A stretch of DNA of 64,000 nt from Paraburkholderia sp. UYCP14C (GTDB lineage: Bacteria > Pseudomonadota > Gammaproteobacteria > Burkholderiales > Burkholderiaceae), in assembly GCF_004197395.1 (NCBI RefSeq), contig NZ_SELS01000013.1:62001-126000 (forward strand), in the 5' to 3' direction. The position numbers and the translations under genes were made by a program. Under the pieces are notes generated by a model. It ran no database searches. It saw only the letters and a list, made by a program, of their open reading frames with translations, and was not told where the DNA came from. Of this stretch, positions 46,101 to 53,059 are shown one piece after another (position 1 is the stretch's first letter; the number at the start of each line of letters is the position of its first letter).

Positions 46101-46700
46101 TTGGGGGATAAATATGACGTCAGCGCAGTGAGAAGTCGTATCGAGGCGGTGCTGAATCAGGGGAGCTACAAACTGATCCTGGACGGTTGCGCCAAAGGGG
46201 CCGCGTGCGGATGCCGGGTGAAAGTGTCCTTCAAGGTAGACCTGCGTGTATCGGTTAAGGGCGTGCCTCTGAAGGGATTCAGCGAGCATGTTTCGCTTCA
46301 CCTGTACCCCTCCGTTCTTCGGGCAGATACGTCTTCGTGGGGGGAACAGCATAAATGGAAGGATAACCAGAATGTCATACACGACTATCCGATCGCGAAC
46401 GTCGAGGCGCATGAGTGCGGCCACTATTTCAATTTTCCCGACGAGTATTTCGGTCAAGGCGGTTGGCTGCATGAAGCGTATATCAAGGACGAACAGATTG
46501 ATTTTTCGCTGGTCGATGCCAACGCGGGAGCCATGGTATGGCAAGGTTATTCAGATCAAAACCTGATGGGCGGCGGTGCTAACGCGCCACAGCGGGATGG
46601 TCGCCCTTCGGCAATTATCCGGCCGTACTACCTGGAATATGTGCGGCGTCAGTTTTCGCTCGCGACGAATAAATTGTGGCGGGTCGGCTATGAAGCGTAA
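43140..46700 (+). CDS. vgrG: VgrG spike protein with C-terminal metallopeptidase-like effector extension
   Basis: 1186 residues from a TTG at 43140 (weak ribosome-binding site; the family N-terminus fits). Domain order is a gp27-like phage-tail domain (about 10-370), a gp5 OB-fold (about 395-470; IHGTLGATISSP, HTGLHMPALDGDEALIGF), and the Ser/Asp-rich triple-helix/DUF2345 region (about 640-770; SAAGNVVVQAQRGAMQLAS, GGSYLRMTPGGIEMG). A Pro-rich linker and a unique C-terminal domain of about 310 residues follow. The last contains HECGHYFNFPDEYFG (His1091, Glu1092, His1095), the HExxH zinc-peptidase motif with a downstream DE pair. It is the spike tip of a type VI secretion system, probably delivering the peptidase. 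The 3' part has lower GC than the 5' part. Its stop overlaps the start of the next gene. A possible -35 (TTGACC, 43072) lies upstream. Confidence 0.93.
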   Translation: MSSTLERVRSYLTGRQAAHLKFIRREARRDSESGKPLPGPEVSVVSWEIREEICEPYCIKAVISAPLAIPRKDVLGQFARFSIDPEDSRAHREFHGFVAKFDSVSESRDGHTYRVVIRQHLAVLDGPSNCATYQGLASWQIVKEVLDRHNLRPWMGVEFRLRREHPKHAFRFQYNMGDWPYIRLEMEQAGLYCYTTTGAHGEVLVIADDIDGYTRPPIPVLDRPSADLSTFEESIYSLEAHTRTVPKSYVVADYNPESAWDRIRDESGVVTDDDTMLGTPYVWGTHHQDEAGAKREAQLRHEAARARQVRYKVESTVLAVRPGCIVKSDNAHEDAIAGMLVTRVVHRGSRAESYMNTFRAMPANRPYRMMIDESRWPRIHGTLGATISSPGQYKFAYLTEKGEYIARFHCDFGSWPKGAESVPLRLAKPFAGKNHTGLHMPALDGDEALIGFREGNPNKPIIVGFLHNSERPDLINSSRRRMSRNEIRTQSGNKLWMDDWDDQQGIELGTEHSGRSQLNLGYLADGELKSRGAGAELRTSGHAVTRGGAGVMLSAYDRPGGSGKQLSMAETVAQLKQMLALAESLARSAEASKASPADIEAQKAISADLDELKKPGAVIAAPGPVGVLSGDGVQFAADGSIIATAKKGVHFSTLKRFTVAARDVISLFAQKGMSLISAAGNVVVQAQRGAMQLASQQDMTVETVDGVLHVKSSKEIVLNVGGSYLRMTPGGIEMGTRGGVLFKTSSLKKTGPAQMDLGGVAFAPKFVPYTTQCEVWRTNPAFVPPPEPAPLMAPARNAGAVAPSPFGDFFSRRSSEGVPPGASAFSPFDGKPSNVDSGVAGAKVTLNSPGDQQQAYVAPDPIRLVNAVPCDWKISDLKADVRERIEARSYWGVLNDRTPWKSKDGTTRYRGGGSRDSIFEFAYSEQDKAIVCTVRVMLIPMDLFPVDAEGNRDPSIRPQTIPYNYLEHWRLTPGSTEKGVKKDYRDALGDKYDVSAVRSRIEAVLNQGSYKLILDGCAKGAACGCRVKVSFKVDLRVSVKGVPLKGFSEHVSLHLYPSVLRADTSSWGEQHKWKDNQNVIHDYPIANVEAHECGHYFNFPDEYFGQGGWLHEAYIKDEQIDFSLVDANAGAMVWQGYSDQNLMGGGANAPQRDGRPSAIIRPYYLEYVRRQFSLATNKLWRVGYEA

Positions 46701-48162
46701 TCCATGGATGGAATATCTGAGGAGTGCGGCCCTCTCGTTGTTCCTGATTGGAAGCAATGCGCACGCTGAGATAACAAACCCCGGGAATCAGTCAATGCAA
46801 TTCAGCTATACGACAAATGGCGATGCGGATGGCAGCCTCAACGCCTATGGAAACAACGAAATATCGGTTGCAGAAGATGTGCTGACGGTCCAGATCGGCG
46901 ATTCCGATGACCTCAGATATATGAGCGGAGTTGGAATATTTGAACTGAAACTACTGAATCAGAATCTGGAAGACGCCAGGAAGCTTGCGGAGTTGTTGTG
47001 TTCTCCGAAGGACCCTGCGAGTGACGTGCCGATTCTCGATCTTTACATCGCCAGATGCAACGGAGAGACTAGAAGCAGTTTTGTTAAAGATTTTAGTCGG
47101 GATGTCGAAAGAAAGATCCATGCTCTGATGAGCAAACTGAAAGAGGCAGCGATTCGGGACGGACGAAAACTCGTGAAGCTCGACCTTGCTCTTGTTTCAG
47201 TCGATCGTGACAAGGACGGCTTTGTGGTTTCTTTCAGGTTCATCAATGGCGGAGATTACCCGATCAAGTTCAAGACACCCGATAAGTGGGACACCAGAAT
47301 GGGCAAGTATATGGATATCCTCGGTGTGAATGGCTACCGTTTGGGTGACAGTGATCAGGATCAATTTGGACTTGCACTTGCTGGCACGAATCTCGTCGAC
47401 CCCGCGCAGTTTCCAGATGGCGAAGTCAATTTGCCGGCGCACAGTGACGTGGTGATCAAAATGAAAACCAGCTCAGTCAGTAAATTCGCTGCCGGCACCT
47501 ACGACTTGAATATCGGCGCATTCATGAACATGGAAGTCGTCGGCATTCAATCGAGTCTGGTACGAGTCGATTTCAATTCGAATCACAAGAATCCCACGCG
47601 GGTTACCTTCGATCGCGACTATCCGTGGACGCCCGAAGAGCGCGAGCAGTGGGAAGTGACACAACGGGCCAGAATGTCCTACTTCCCAGTGAAGCCAGGC
47701 GAGACGTTCGCGGAGGAAGGTCTGTATCGCGCCGTGACGCTGATTTCCGGTGTCCGCTATCGCAGCCTTCAGGTCAAACGATTCAAGGTCGGGGACGTGG
47801 CGGCCAGGGATAAAGTGAAGATGCTGATGGAGAACGGGAACGGCATCAACATCAGCGGGCCCGTGCAGTGGGAGTGGCAGGCCACCGCACCGACGTCGGT
47901 CAAGCAGTACTCGTTCGACATCATCGATGACACCCGGCAGTTCTGTACTCCGGGTTCGATATGTCCGCGCAGTGGCCGCTGGGTTGCCCGCGTCGATGTG
48001 GGATCGGATTTCCGGTACCCGGAATACCAACATGACCTGTCAAGTCTTGTGAGGCGGCGACGTGGCCAGCCGATGCCATCTATCCGGGCCGAGAGCGACC
48101 GGGCAGATTGGGAATGGGTGGGGCCTGAGACGGAAGAGCGTGGCTGCATATTGCATGCATGA
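46690..48162 (+). CDS. Exported T6SS-associated protein, candidate immunity protein 1
   Basis: 490 residues from the ATG at 46690, inside the end of vgrG (11-base overlap). A signal peptide (LRSAALSLFLIGSNAHA, then E) indicates periplasmic location. The N-terminal half contains KLVKLDLALVSVDRDKDGFVVSFRFINGGDYPIKFKTPDKW; the C-terminal domain has EGLYRAVTLISGVRYRSLQVKRFKVGD, SICPRSGRWVARV and RRGQPMPSIRAES...DWEWVG. It is clearly paralogous to the protein at 48349-49890. C-terminal domains with the Cys-Pro-x-Ser-Gly-x-Trp and GQPMP phrases occur in proteins next to T6SS effectors, which with the location favours an immunity role against the VgrG peptidase. The last ten or so residues (ETEERGCILHA) derive from a broken PAAR gene. 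Confidence 0.8.
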   Translation: MKRNPWMEYLRSAALSLFLIGSNAHAEITNPGNQSMQFSYTTNGDADGSLNAYGNNEISVAEDVLTVQIGDSDDLRYMSGVGIFELKLLNQNLEDARKLAELLCSPKDPASDVPILDLYIARCNGETRSSFVKDFSRDVERKIHALMSKLKEAAIRDGRKLVKLDLALVSVDRDKDGFVVSFRFINGGDYPIKFKTPDKWDTRMGKYMDILGVNGYRLGDSDQDQFGLALAGTNLVDPAQFPDGEVNLPAHSDVVIKMKTSSVSKFAAGTYDLNIGAFMNMEVVGIQSSLVRVDFNSNHKNPTRVTFDRDYPWTPEEREQWEVTQRARMSYFPVKPGETFAEEGLYRAVTLISGVRYRSLQVKRFKVGDVAARDKVKMLMENGNGINISGPVQWEWQATAPTSVKQYSFDIIDDTRQFCTPGSICPRSGRWVARVDVGSDFRYPEYQHDLSSLVRRRRGQPMPSIRAESDRADWEWVGPETEERGCILHA

Positions 48163-48175
48163 CAGAACGACCGTG
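48130..48175 (+). pseudogene. Scar of a PAAR gene start fused to immunity gene 1
   Basis: The codons ACG GAA GAG CGT GGC TGC ATA TTG correspond one-for-one to the beginning of the intact PAAR gene at 49892 (ATG GCA GAG CGC GCC TGC ATA TTG). The start codon is mutated from ATG to ACG, and a one-base deletion before it removes the immunity gene's own stop. DNA similarity continues to about 48175 (CATGACAGAACGACCG against CATGACCGGACGACGG). Confidence 0.7.
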
Positions 48176-48233
48176 ATTTTGAATTGGGACGCAAAAATAA
48201 GGCTGTGGCTAAATATTGAGCAATAAAAATTGA

Positions 48234-48356
48234 AACAATCTTATGGGTGGTGGATGTCGTCGTCCTATAGCTAGTACTTCACCTTGTTACCTTAAGTACA
48301 TTCGAAGATGGTTTTCTGTCTATACAAGCAAATTGTGTCGGGTTGGTTATGACGCG
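48234..48356 (+). pseudogene. Relic of a second VgrG C-terminus
   Basis: The frame starting AAC at 48234 reads NNLMGGG, then RP...CYLKYIRRWFS, TSKLCRVGYDA. It aligns with the intact VgrG tail (QNLMGGG...RP...YYLEYVRRQFS, TNKLWRVGYEA at 46558-46697). About six residues are missing after GGG and a stop precedes it. The next gene's ATG (48349) sits inside the Tyr codon of VGYD exactly as the first immunity gene's ATG (46690) sits inside VGYE. Confidence 0.75.
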
Positions 48357-49890
48357 CCTGTTGCGCTTGCGAAGAACGCCAAAGTGGAAAGCGGGGACTC
48401 GCCTGCGAAGGCGGAGACTGTTCAGGTTAAAAGATAATGGTTACTCGAATTTTTTCAAGATACTAAGTGTAGCTTTTTTGTCTTTGGCTACGCTATGGAC
48501 GGCAGGAAGATACGCGATGGCGAATAATTTAAATGACGATGTCTTACACCCCGGCGCGTTTTCTCTTTCGTGGGCTGGCGGTCTCCAATACGGTTCGAGA
48601 GAGATGAGCTTCGACGGTGATAGCAGGTTCTATTTCGCCAAAGGGGATACGATCAACGATGATCTCCAAACCGGCATCGGCGTTTTCGTGCTTGATCTGC
48701 AAAACCGAGATATTCAGGATCTGAAGGACGTGGCGGAAATCCTGTGTGGCAAGGATATCCAGACGGGTGGACCTGAAACTCATGACCCCGCCGCGACATT
48801 CAACATTGTGTGTTTAGACAATGGGAAAGCTGTTAGCAAATCAGGTTCCTTGCGGTTGATTCCTGAGCGACTTAAGCGCAGGGTCCTCGATACGCCTTTC
48901 AGGTTAGCGGAGCAGGCACGGACGCAAGGCCGCAAGCTGATCAAACTGGATTTCACCACCCTGAAGATCGAACGCAAATCCGATCGCTACGTCGTTTCCG
49001 TACGCTTCATCAATTCCGGGATTCGCTGGATAAGGTTTAAGACATCGGATCAGTGGCCGGGCAACACGATCGGAGGAGAACTTGGAGTCGCTCCTTTTAG
49101 CAAGATCGGGGCGGTCAATCCGCGCGACGATTGGGGTTTCCCGCTGTCGGGTCAAAAGCTAACCAATCTTGACGAATTCCCTGATGGAGTCGTTTCTCTG
49201 AATCCAGGAGAAGGAAAAATTCTTAGATTCGAGACAGTTCCCGACAGCAGGATTGTCAAAGGGGACTACGAGCTTTCCGGCGCCGCGTTCATGAGAATTG
49301 AATACGAAGGGTACGGATGGGGGCTGTCGACCCAGGTAGACTTTAGACCCATCAAAACACGCCTCACTTTCGACCATGACTATCCATCGACGCCCGAGGA
49401 GCGCGAGCAGTGGGAAGCAAAGCATCGCGCGGATATGTCTTTGCAGCCGATCCTGCCAGCAGGAACATTCCCTGAGAACGGCCTCTACCGCGCAGCCCGC
49501 GTGGCATCCGGCGCCCACTATCGCAGCCTTAATCTGAAGCCCTTCAAGGCCGGGGACGTGGCCACGACCGACAACGTCAAGATGCCGATGGAGCAGGGCA
49601 ACGGCGTCGAAATCAACGGGCCGGTGCAGTGGGTGTGGGAAGGCAGCGCACCAACGCCTACCAGCCCATCATCGTTCGACTGTGAGGACGGCACCCAGCA
49701 CCATTGCATGCCGGGCGCAACATGTCCGCGATCCGGGCGATGGATTGCGCGCCTGCGCACCGGTCCGCTTCACCAGCGCTCAACCTACCGCTATGACATG
49801 ACCCGCATCGTCGCCTTGCGTCGCGGACAGCCGATGCCAGCAACGCGAGCCGATGCCGGCGACACCGATTGGGAATGGATTGGAGCCTGA
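48349..49890 (+). CDS. Exported T6SS-associated protein, candidate immunity protein 2 (paralogue)
   Basis: 513 residues from the ATG at 48349, chosen because it occupies the same position relative to the VgrG tail relic as the start of paralogue 1. The N-terminus is longer and Arg-rich (about 30 residues) before a hydrophobic segment (ILSVAFLSLATLWTAGRYAMA), so it is either an inner-membrane-anchored or poorly processed signal. Matching segments with paralogue 1 include GRKLIKLDF, VVSVRFINSG, RLTFDHDYPSTPEEREQWE, GLYRAARVASGAHYRSLNLKPFKAGDV, TCPRSGRWIARL and RRGQPMPATRAD...DWEWIGA. It stops one base before the PAAR ATG. Probable second immunity or adaptor protein. Confidence 0.8.
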   Translation: MTRLLRLRRTPKWKAGTRLRRRRLFRLKDNGYSNFFKILSVAFLSLATLWTAGRYAMANNLNDDVLHPGAFSLSWAGGLQYGSREMSFDGDSRFYFAKGDTINDDLQTGIGVFVLDLQNRDIQDLKDVAEILCGKDIQTGGPETHDPAATFNIVCLDNGKAVSKSGSLRLIPERLKRRVLDTPFRLAEQARTQGRKLIKLDFTTLKIERKSDRYVVSVRFINSGIRWIRFKTSDQWPGNTIGGELGVAPFSKIGAVNPRDDWGFPLSGQKLTNLDEFPDGVVSLNPGEGKILRFETVPDSRIVKGDYELSGAAFMRIEYEGYGWGLSTQVDFRPIKTRLTFDHDYPSTPEEREQWEAKHRADMSLQPILPAGTFPENGLYRAARVASGAHYRSLNLKPFKAGDVATTDNVKMPMEQGNGVEINGPVQWVWEGSAPTPTSPSSFDCEDGTQHHCMPGATCPRSGRWIARLRTGPLHQRSTYRYDMTRIVALRRGQPMPATRADAGDTDWEWIGA

Positions 49891-49891
49891 C

Positions 49892-50179
49892 ATGGCAGAG
49901 CGCGCCTGCATATTGCAGCATGACCGGACGACGGCTAACGGAATCGTGCTCGATGGCCTCGACGACATCGGCCTCGATGACCGCAAACTAAGCTACGTAG
50001 GGGCACGGGTTCAATGTCCCGCCTGCCACTCAATCGGTCGCATCGAAGCGCACGGCGAACGTTCAGATCACAGCCTGAGCGGCAAACGGCATGCGCTCGA
50101 AAACGATCTTTGCCGATGTCGCTGTAACCCCCCGCCACGGCTCATTGCCTCGCAATGCGAGTGGACCGACGAGGCCTGA
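49892..50179 (+). CDS. PAAR-domain spike-tip protein
   Basis: 95 residues from the ATG at 49892. The pattern GIVLDGLDDIGLDDRKLSYVGARVQCPACHSIGRIEAHGERSDHSLSGKRHALENDLCRC fits single-domain PAAR proteins: paired hairpins with Cys/His ligands for the tip zinc (CPAC, CRCRC). PAAR proteins sharpen the VgrG trimer and help load effectors. It follows immunity gene 2 and precedes the membrane protein at 50197. The upstream in-frame ATG at 49853 overlaps the previous gene and is less likely. Confidence 0.8.
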   Translation: MAERACILQHDRTTANGIVLDGLDDIGLDDRKLSYVGARVQCPACHSIGRIEAHGERSDHSLSGKRHALENDLCRCRCNPPPRLIASQCEWTDEA

Positions 50180-50196
50180 CCGATGACGGTGCGCCA

Positions 50197-51636
50197 ATGA
50201 AATTTCGCTGGGATCAGCCCATACCCGCTGAGTGGACGGCGAGCAAACCGCCGCCCGTATGGACCTACCTTCTGCTGTTCGTGGTCGTCGAGTGTGTCGC
50301 TGTCGGTCTGACCGTGGCTATGTGGGCTCAGGGCAAGTCCGTCGTTTCCGCTGATTTCGTACGGTACGTCCTGCTGTTGCCGCTCGCCGTCTGGCTGGCG
50401 TTCTGTATTGCATTGCACCGCGCGCTATACGGAGGCTTCGCGTTCGAGGCTGCCGTAAAGAACAGCGCGCGCCGTCATCTCCTGAACCGTTGGCACCAAC
50501 TCTCGCGCAAAGGTATTGCGGTGCTCGACAGCGTGATTCTGACGCCCGAACCCGACCTCGGCGAACGGATGTTGAGCCTCGAGGGTAAACCGCCAGAGAA
50601 TCCCGGAAAGGTGATGGCGCTCGATGGACTCGATTCGGCCAATGGCCTGTCGCGCGTTCATGCGATGCTCGAACAACTCCTTATCCCATTGACGGGCAAA
50701 CTCACGCGCGCCGCGCGTAGCGGCTCGTTCGAAATCGTGATCCAGTGCGAGCGCGCAGAGTCGTCGGTGGACGTTCGGACCGTGTGGGAATGTCTGGATC
50801 TACCGGGGCGGCCTCGCATCCGCTGGATGAACAACGACGCAGCCCCCGCATTCGCCGATGCGTGGTTCGAGGACGATATCCAAGCGCCGTACGCATCCGC
50901 ATCGTTCGTGATCGACAGGACGCCACGTTATCGCCTGCTGCTGGCGTGGCATCTGAATGACCATGGTCCGGACGCGTCGCCTGAGGCGTCGGAGTCGGCG
51001 GTGGCGCTGTTGTTCGGCTCGGCCGCACTTCTTGACGACAAGCCGGGTATCAAGCAGCAGGCGTGGCTGTTGCGTCAGCGCATCTCGGATGCGGTCGACG
51101 TCGATGAGTCGCTTGCGCTGCTGCTGCGCGCGCAACAGGTGCCGCATGACCGGATCCGCCATTTCTGGCATAGCCGGCTCAAGGGACTGTCGCAACATGC
51201 AACGTTGGGGGCTGTCAGAGATACCGGGCTGAAGGTTGACGAACATGCGCTCGATCCGGCCATTGGCCCACAAGCGCCTGTCGCCCGGTGGATCGTGCAG
51301 GCGCTCGCAGCAAAGATGGCGCACTTCGGGCAGGGAGCCCAGCTTGTCGCGCTTCCGCACGGACACGGCGTAGCGCTGAATCTTGTAGCGAAGCAACCCT
51401 CGACGCTCGACGTGCCCTGGAAAGCGGAATATGGCTATAGCCTGTTTCCCGCCGCGGAACTCGCGACGTGCTTTCTGCTTTGGGTCGCTATGCTGCTGCT
51501 GTGCGTTGACGAGCAGTGGGGTACTGCCCAAACCGTTGCGACGGGCGTATGCATTTTTCTCGCCATTCTGTTTGCAGGCGCCCGCTTCATGTCGTGCCGT
51601 TTCTATGCGGGTGAGATATGGCGCAAGTATGGCTGA
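50197..51636 (+). CDS. T6SS-island membrane protein of unknown function
   Basis: 479 residues from the ATG at 50197. Two N-terminal membrane segments (TYLLLFVVVECVAVGLTVAMW and FVRYVLLLPLAVWLAFCIALH) are followed by a ~330-residue soluble domain and two C-terminal membrane segments (LFPAAELATCFLLWVAMLLLC and TVATGVCIFLAILFAGARFM). The soluble part has no motif I recognise; a serine/aspartate-rich stretch resembles non-catalytic domains of T6SS-linked proteins. It closes the T6SS island, ahead of the hairpin at 51647. It could assist effector export or be an inner-membrane immunity partner. Confidence 0.75.
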   Translation: MKFRWDQPIPAEWTASKPPPVWTYLLLFVVVECVAVGLTVAMWAQGKSVVSADFVRYVLLLPLAVWLAFCIALHRALYGGFAFEAAVKNSARRHLLNRWHQLSRKGIAVLDSVILTPEPDLGERMLSLEGKPPENPGKVMALDGLDSANGLSRVHAMLEQLLIPLTGKLTRAARSGSFEIVIQCERAESSVDVRTVWECLDLPGRPRIRWMNNDAAPAFADAWFEDDIQAPYASASFVIDRTPRYRLLLAWHLNDHGPDASPEASESAVALLFGSAALLDDKPGIKQQAWLLRQRISDAVDVDESLALLLRAQQVPHDRIRHFWHSRLKGLSQHATLGAVRDTGLKVDEHALDPAIGPQAPVARWIVQALAAKMAHFGQGAQLVALPHGHGVALNLVAKQPSTLDVPWKAEYGYSLFPAAELATCFLLWVAMLLLCVDEQWGTAQTVATGVCIFLAILFAGARFMSCRFYAGEIWRKYG

Positions 51637-51646
51637 CCATGTGTAA

Positions 51647-51681
51647 CGAGGCGCTACGGTCATAAGGACCGTAGCGCCTCG
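51647..51681. terminator. Strong hairpin closing the T6SS island
   Basis: Perfect 15-bp stem CGAGGCGCTACGGTC / GACCGTAGCGCCTCG with a 5-base loop (ATAAG), between the convergent membrane-protein gene and the hexuronate-type MFS gene. There is no U-tract on either side, so it may be a bidirectional terminator or a Rho-independent barrier of the stem-only kind. Confidence 0.7.
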
Positions 51682-51717
51682 TGCGCCCCACGCTTTGGAT
51701 GGCTCAGCAGAGCTACT

Positions 51718-53007
51718 TCAATCGCGCAACTTCACCGCCGTCATGCGCGGCATCAGCAGGTGGATGATGCCCAGTGCAACCAGATACGCCGACGCGCCAA
51801 CAGTGAACAGCGCCCAATACTGCCCGGTGCGCTGCAACGTCTCGCCGATCACGCCGGAAAAGAAGAACGAACCGACCATCCCCGCCACGCCGCCGATACC
51901 GACCACCGTGCCGACCAGCCGCTTCGGGAACACGTCGCCAACCGTCGTGACGAGGTTCGCCGACCAGCCCTGGTGCGCCGCCGCCGCGAGACCCACGGCG
52001 AACACCGCCCACCACAGGCTCTGGAAGTACGACAGCGTAGCGATCGGCACCACACATAACGCACAGATGAGCATCGTCAGCTTGCGCGCGAAATTCGGCC
52101 TGTTGGTGCGCGCCATCAAGCGCGACGACAGCCAGCCACCCGCCACACTGCCGACCGATGACATCGTATAGATCGCGATCAGCGGCAGGCCCATGTTGCC
52201 GATGTCGATATGACGCGACTCGTTGAGCCACTTGGGCAGCCAGAACAGATAGAACCACCACACCGGATCGGTCAGCAGCTTGCCGAAGACGAACGCCCAC
52301 GTTTCGCGGTACTTGAGCACCGACAGCCAACTGACTTTCTGCTCGACTACTTCTTCGCGATCCGCATTGATGTAGTCGAGTTCTTCCTTCGATACCGACG
52401 GATGCTCCGAGGGTTGCCGATAAACCAGCAGCCACACCGCAAGCCAGATGAAGCCCGTCGCGCCGCCCGCGATGAAGGTCGCGCGCCAGCCCCACATCAC
52501 CGCGGCGATCGGCACGAAGGCCGGTGCGACGATGCCGCCGATCGTCGCGCCCATGTTCCAGAAGCCCGTCGCGAGCGCGCGTTCTTTCTTTGGAAACCAC
52601 GTTGCCGTGGTGCGGATCGCAACCGGAAAATTCGCCGCTTCGCCGAAGCCGAGCAGACCGCGCACGGCTGCGAAACCCGGCACGGTCGACGCCACCGCGT
52701 GCAGCATCGCCGCGAGACTCCACAGCGCCATCGCGCTGCCGTACACCTTCTTCGTGCTGACGCGATCCGCGATGCGGCCGAAGATCGCCAGACCCACCGC
52801 ATAAGCGACCGTAAACACCATCACGGTCTGCGCGTACTGCACCTGGCTCCAGCCGATGTCTTTTTGCAGCAGCGGCGCGAGCAGGCCGAGCATCTGACGA
52901 TCCATGTAGTTGATCGTCGTCGCGGCGAAGATCATCGCGCAGATGGTCCACCGGTATCGTCCGACGGCCGTGCGTGCGACGGCCGTCGTTGCGTCTATCG
53001 TTTTCAT
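51718..53007 (-). CDS. MFS transporter, hexuronate/ACS family (ExuT-like)
   Basis: 429 residues with 12 hydrophobic segments. The ACS-type signature NYMDRQMLGLLAPLLQKDIGWS is in TM1, then GRIADRVSTKKVYG between TM2 and TM3, and RGLLGFGEAANFPVAIRTTATWFPKKERALATGFWNMG in TM4. This is the pattern of ExuT-type anion:cation symporters for hexuronates. It is cotranscribed downstream of a second MFS gene and glucarate dehydratase, so galacturonate/glucarate uptake is the natural guess. Confidence 0.9.
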   Translation of the reverse strand: MKTIDATTAVARTAVGRYRWTICAMIFAATTINYMDRQMLGLLAPLLQKDIGWSQVQYAQTVMVFTVAYAVGLAIFGRIADRVSTKKVYGSAMALWSLAAMLHAVASTVPGFAAVRGLLGFGEAANFPVAIRTTATWFPKKERALATGFWNMGATIGGIVAPAFVPIAAVMWGWRATFIAGGATGFIWLAVWLLVYRQPSEHPSVSKEELDYINADREEVVEQKVSWLSVLKYRETWAFVFGKLLTDPVWWFYLFWLPKWLNESRHIDIGNMGLPLIAIYTMSSVGSVAGGWLSSRLMARTNRPNFARKLTMLICALCVVPIATLSYFQSLWWAVFAVGLAAAAHQGWSANLVTTVGDVFPKRLVGTVVGIGGVAGMVGSFFFSGVIGETLQRTGQYWALFTVGASAYLVALGIIHLLMPRMTAVKLRD

Positions 53008-53059
53008 CGAGTCTCCTGAAGGTTTTTAGAAATGATGTCTGTACTGTCGTTCGATGCGG

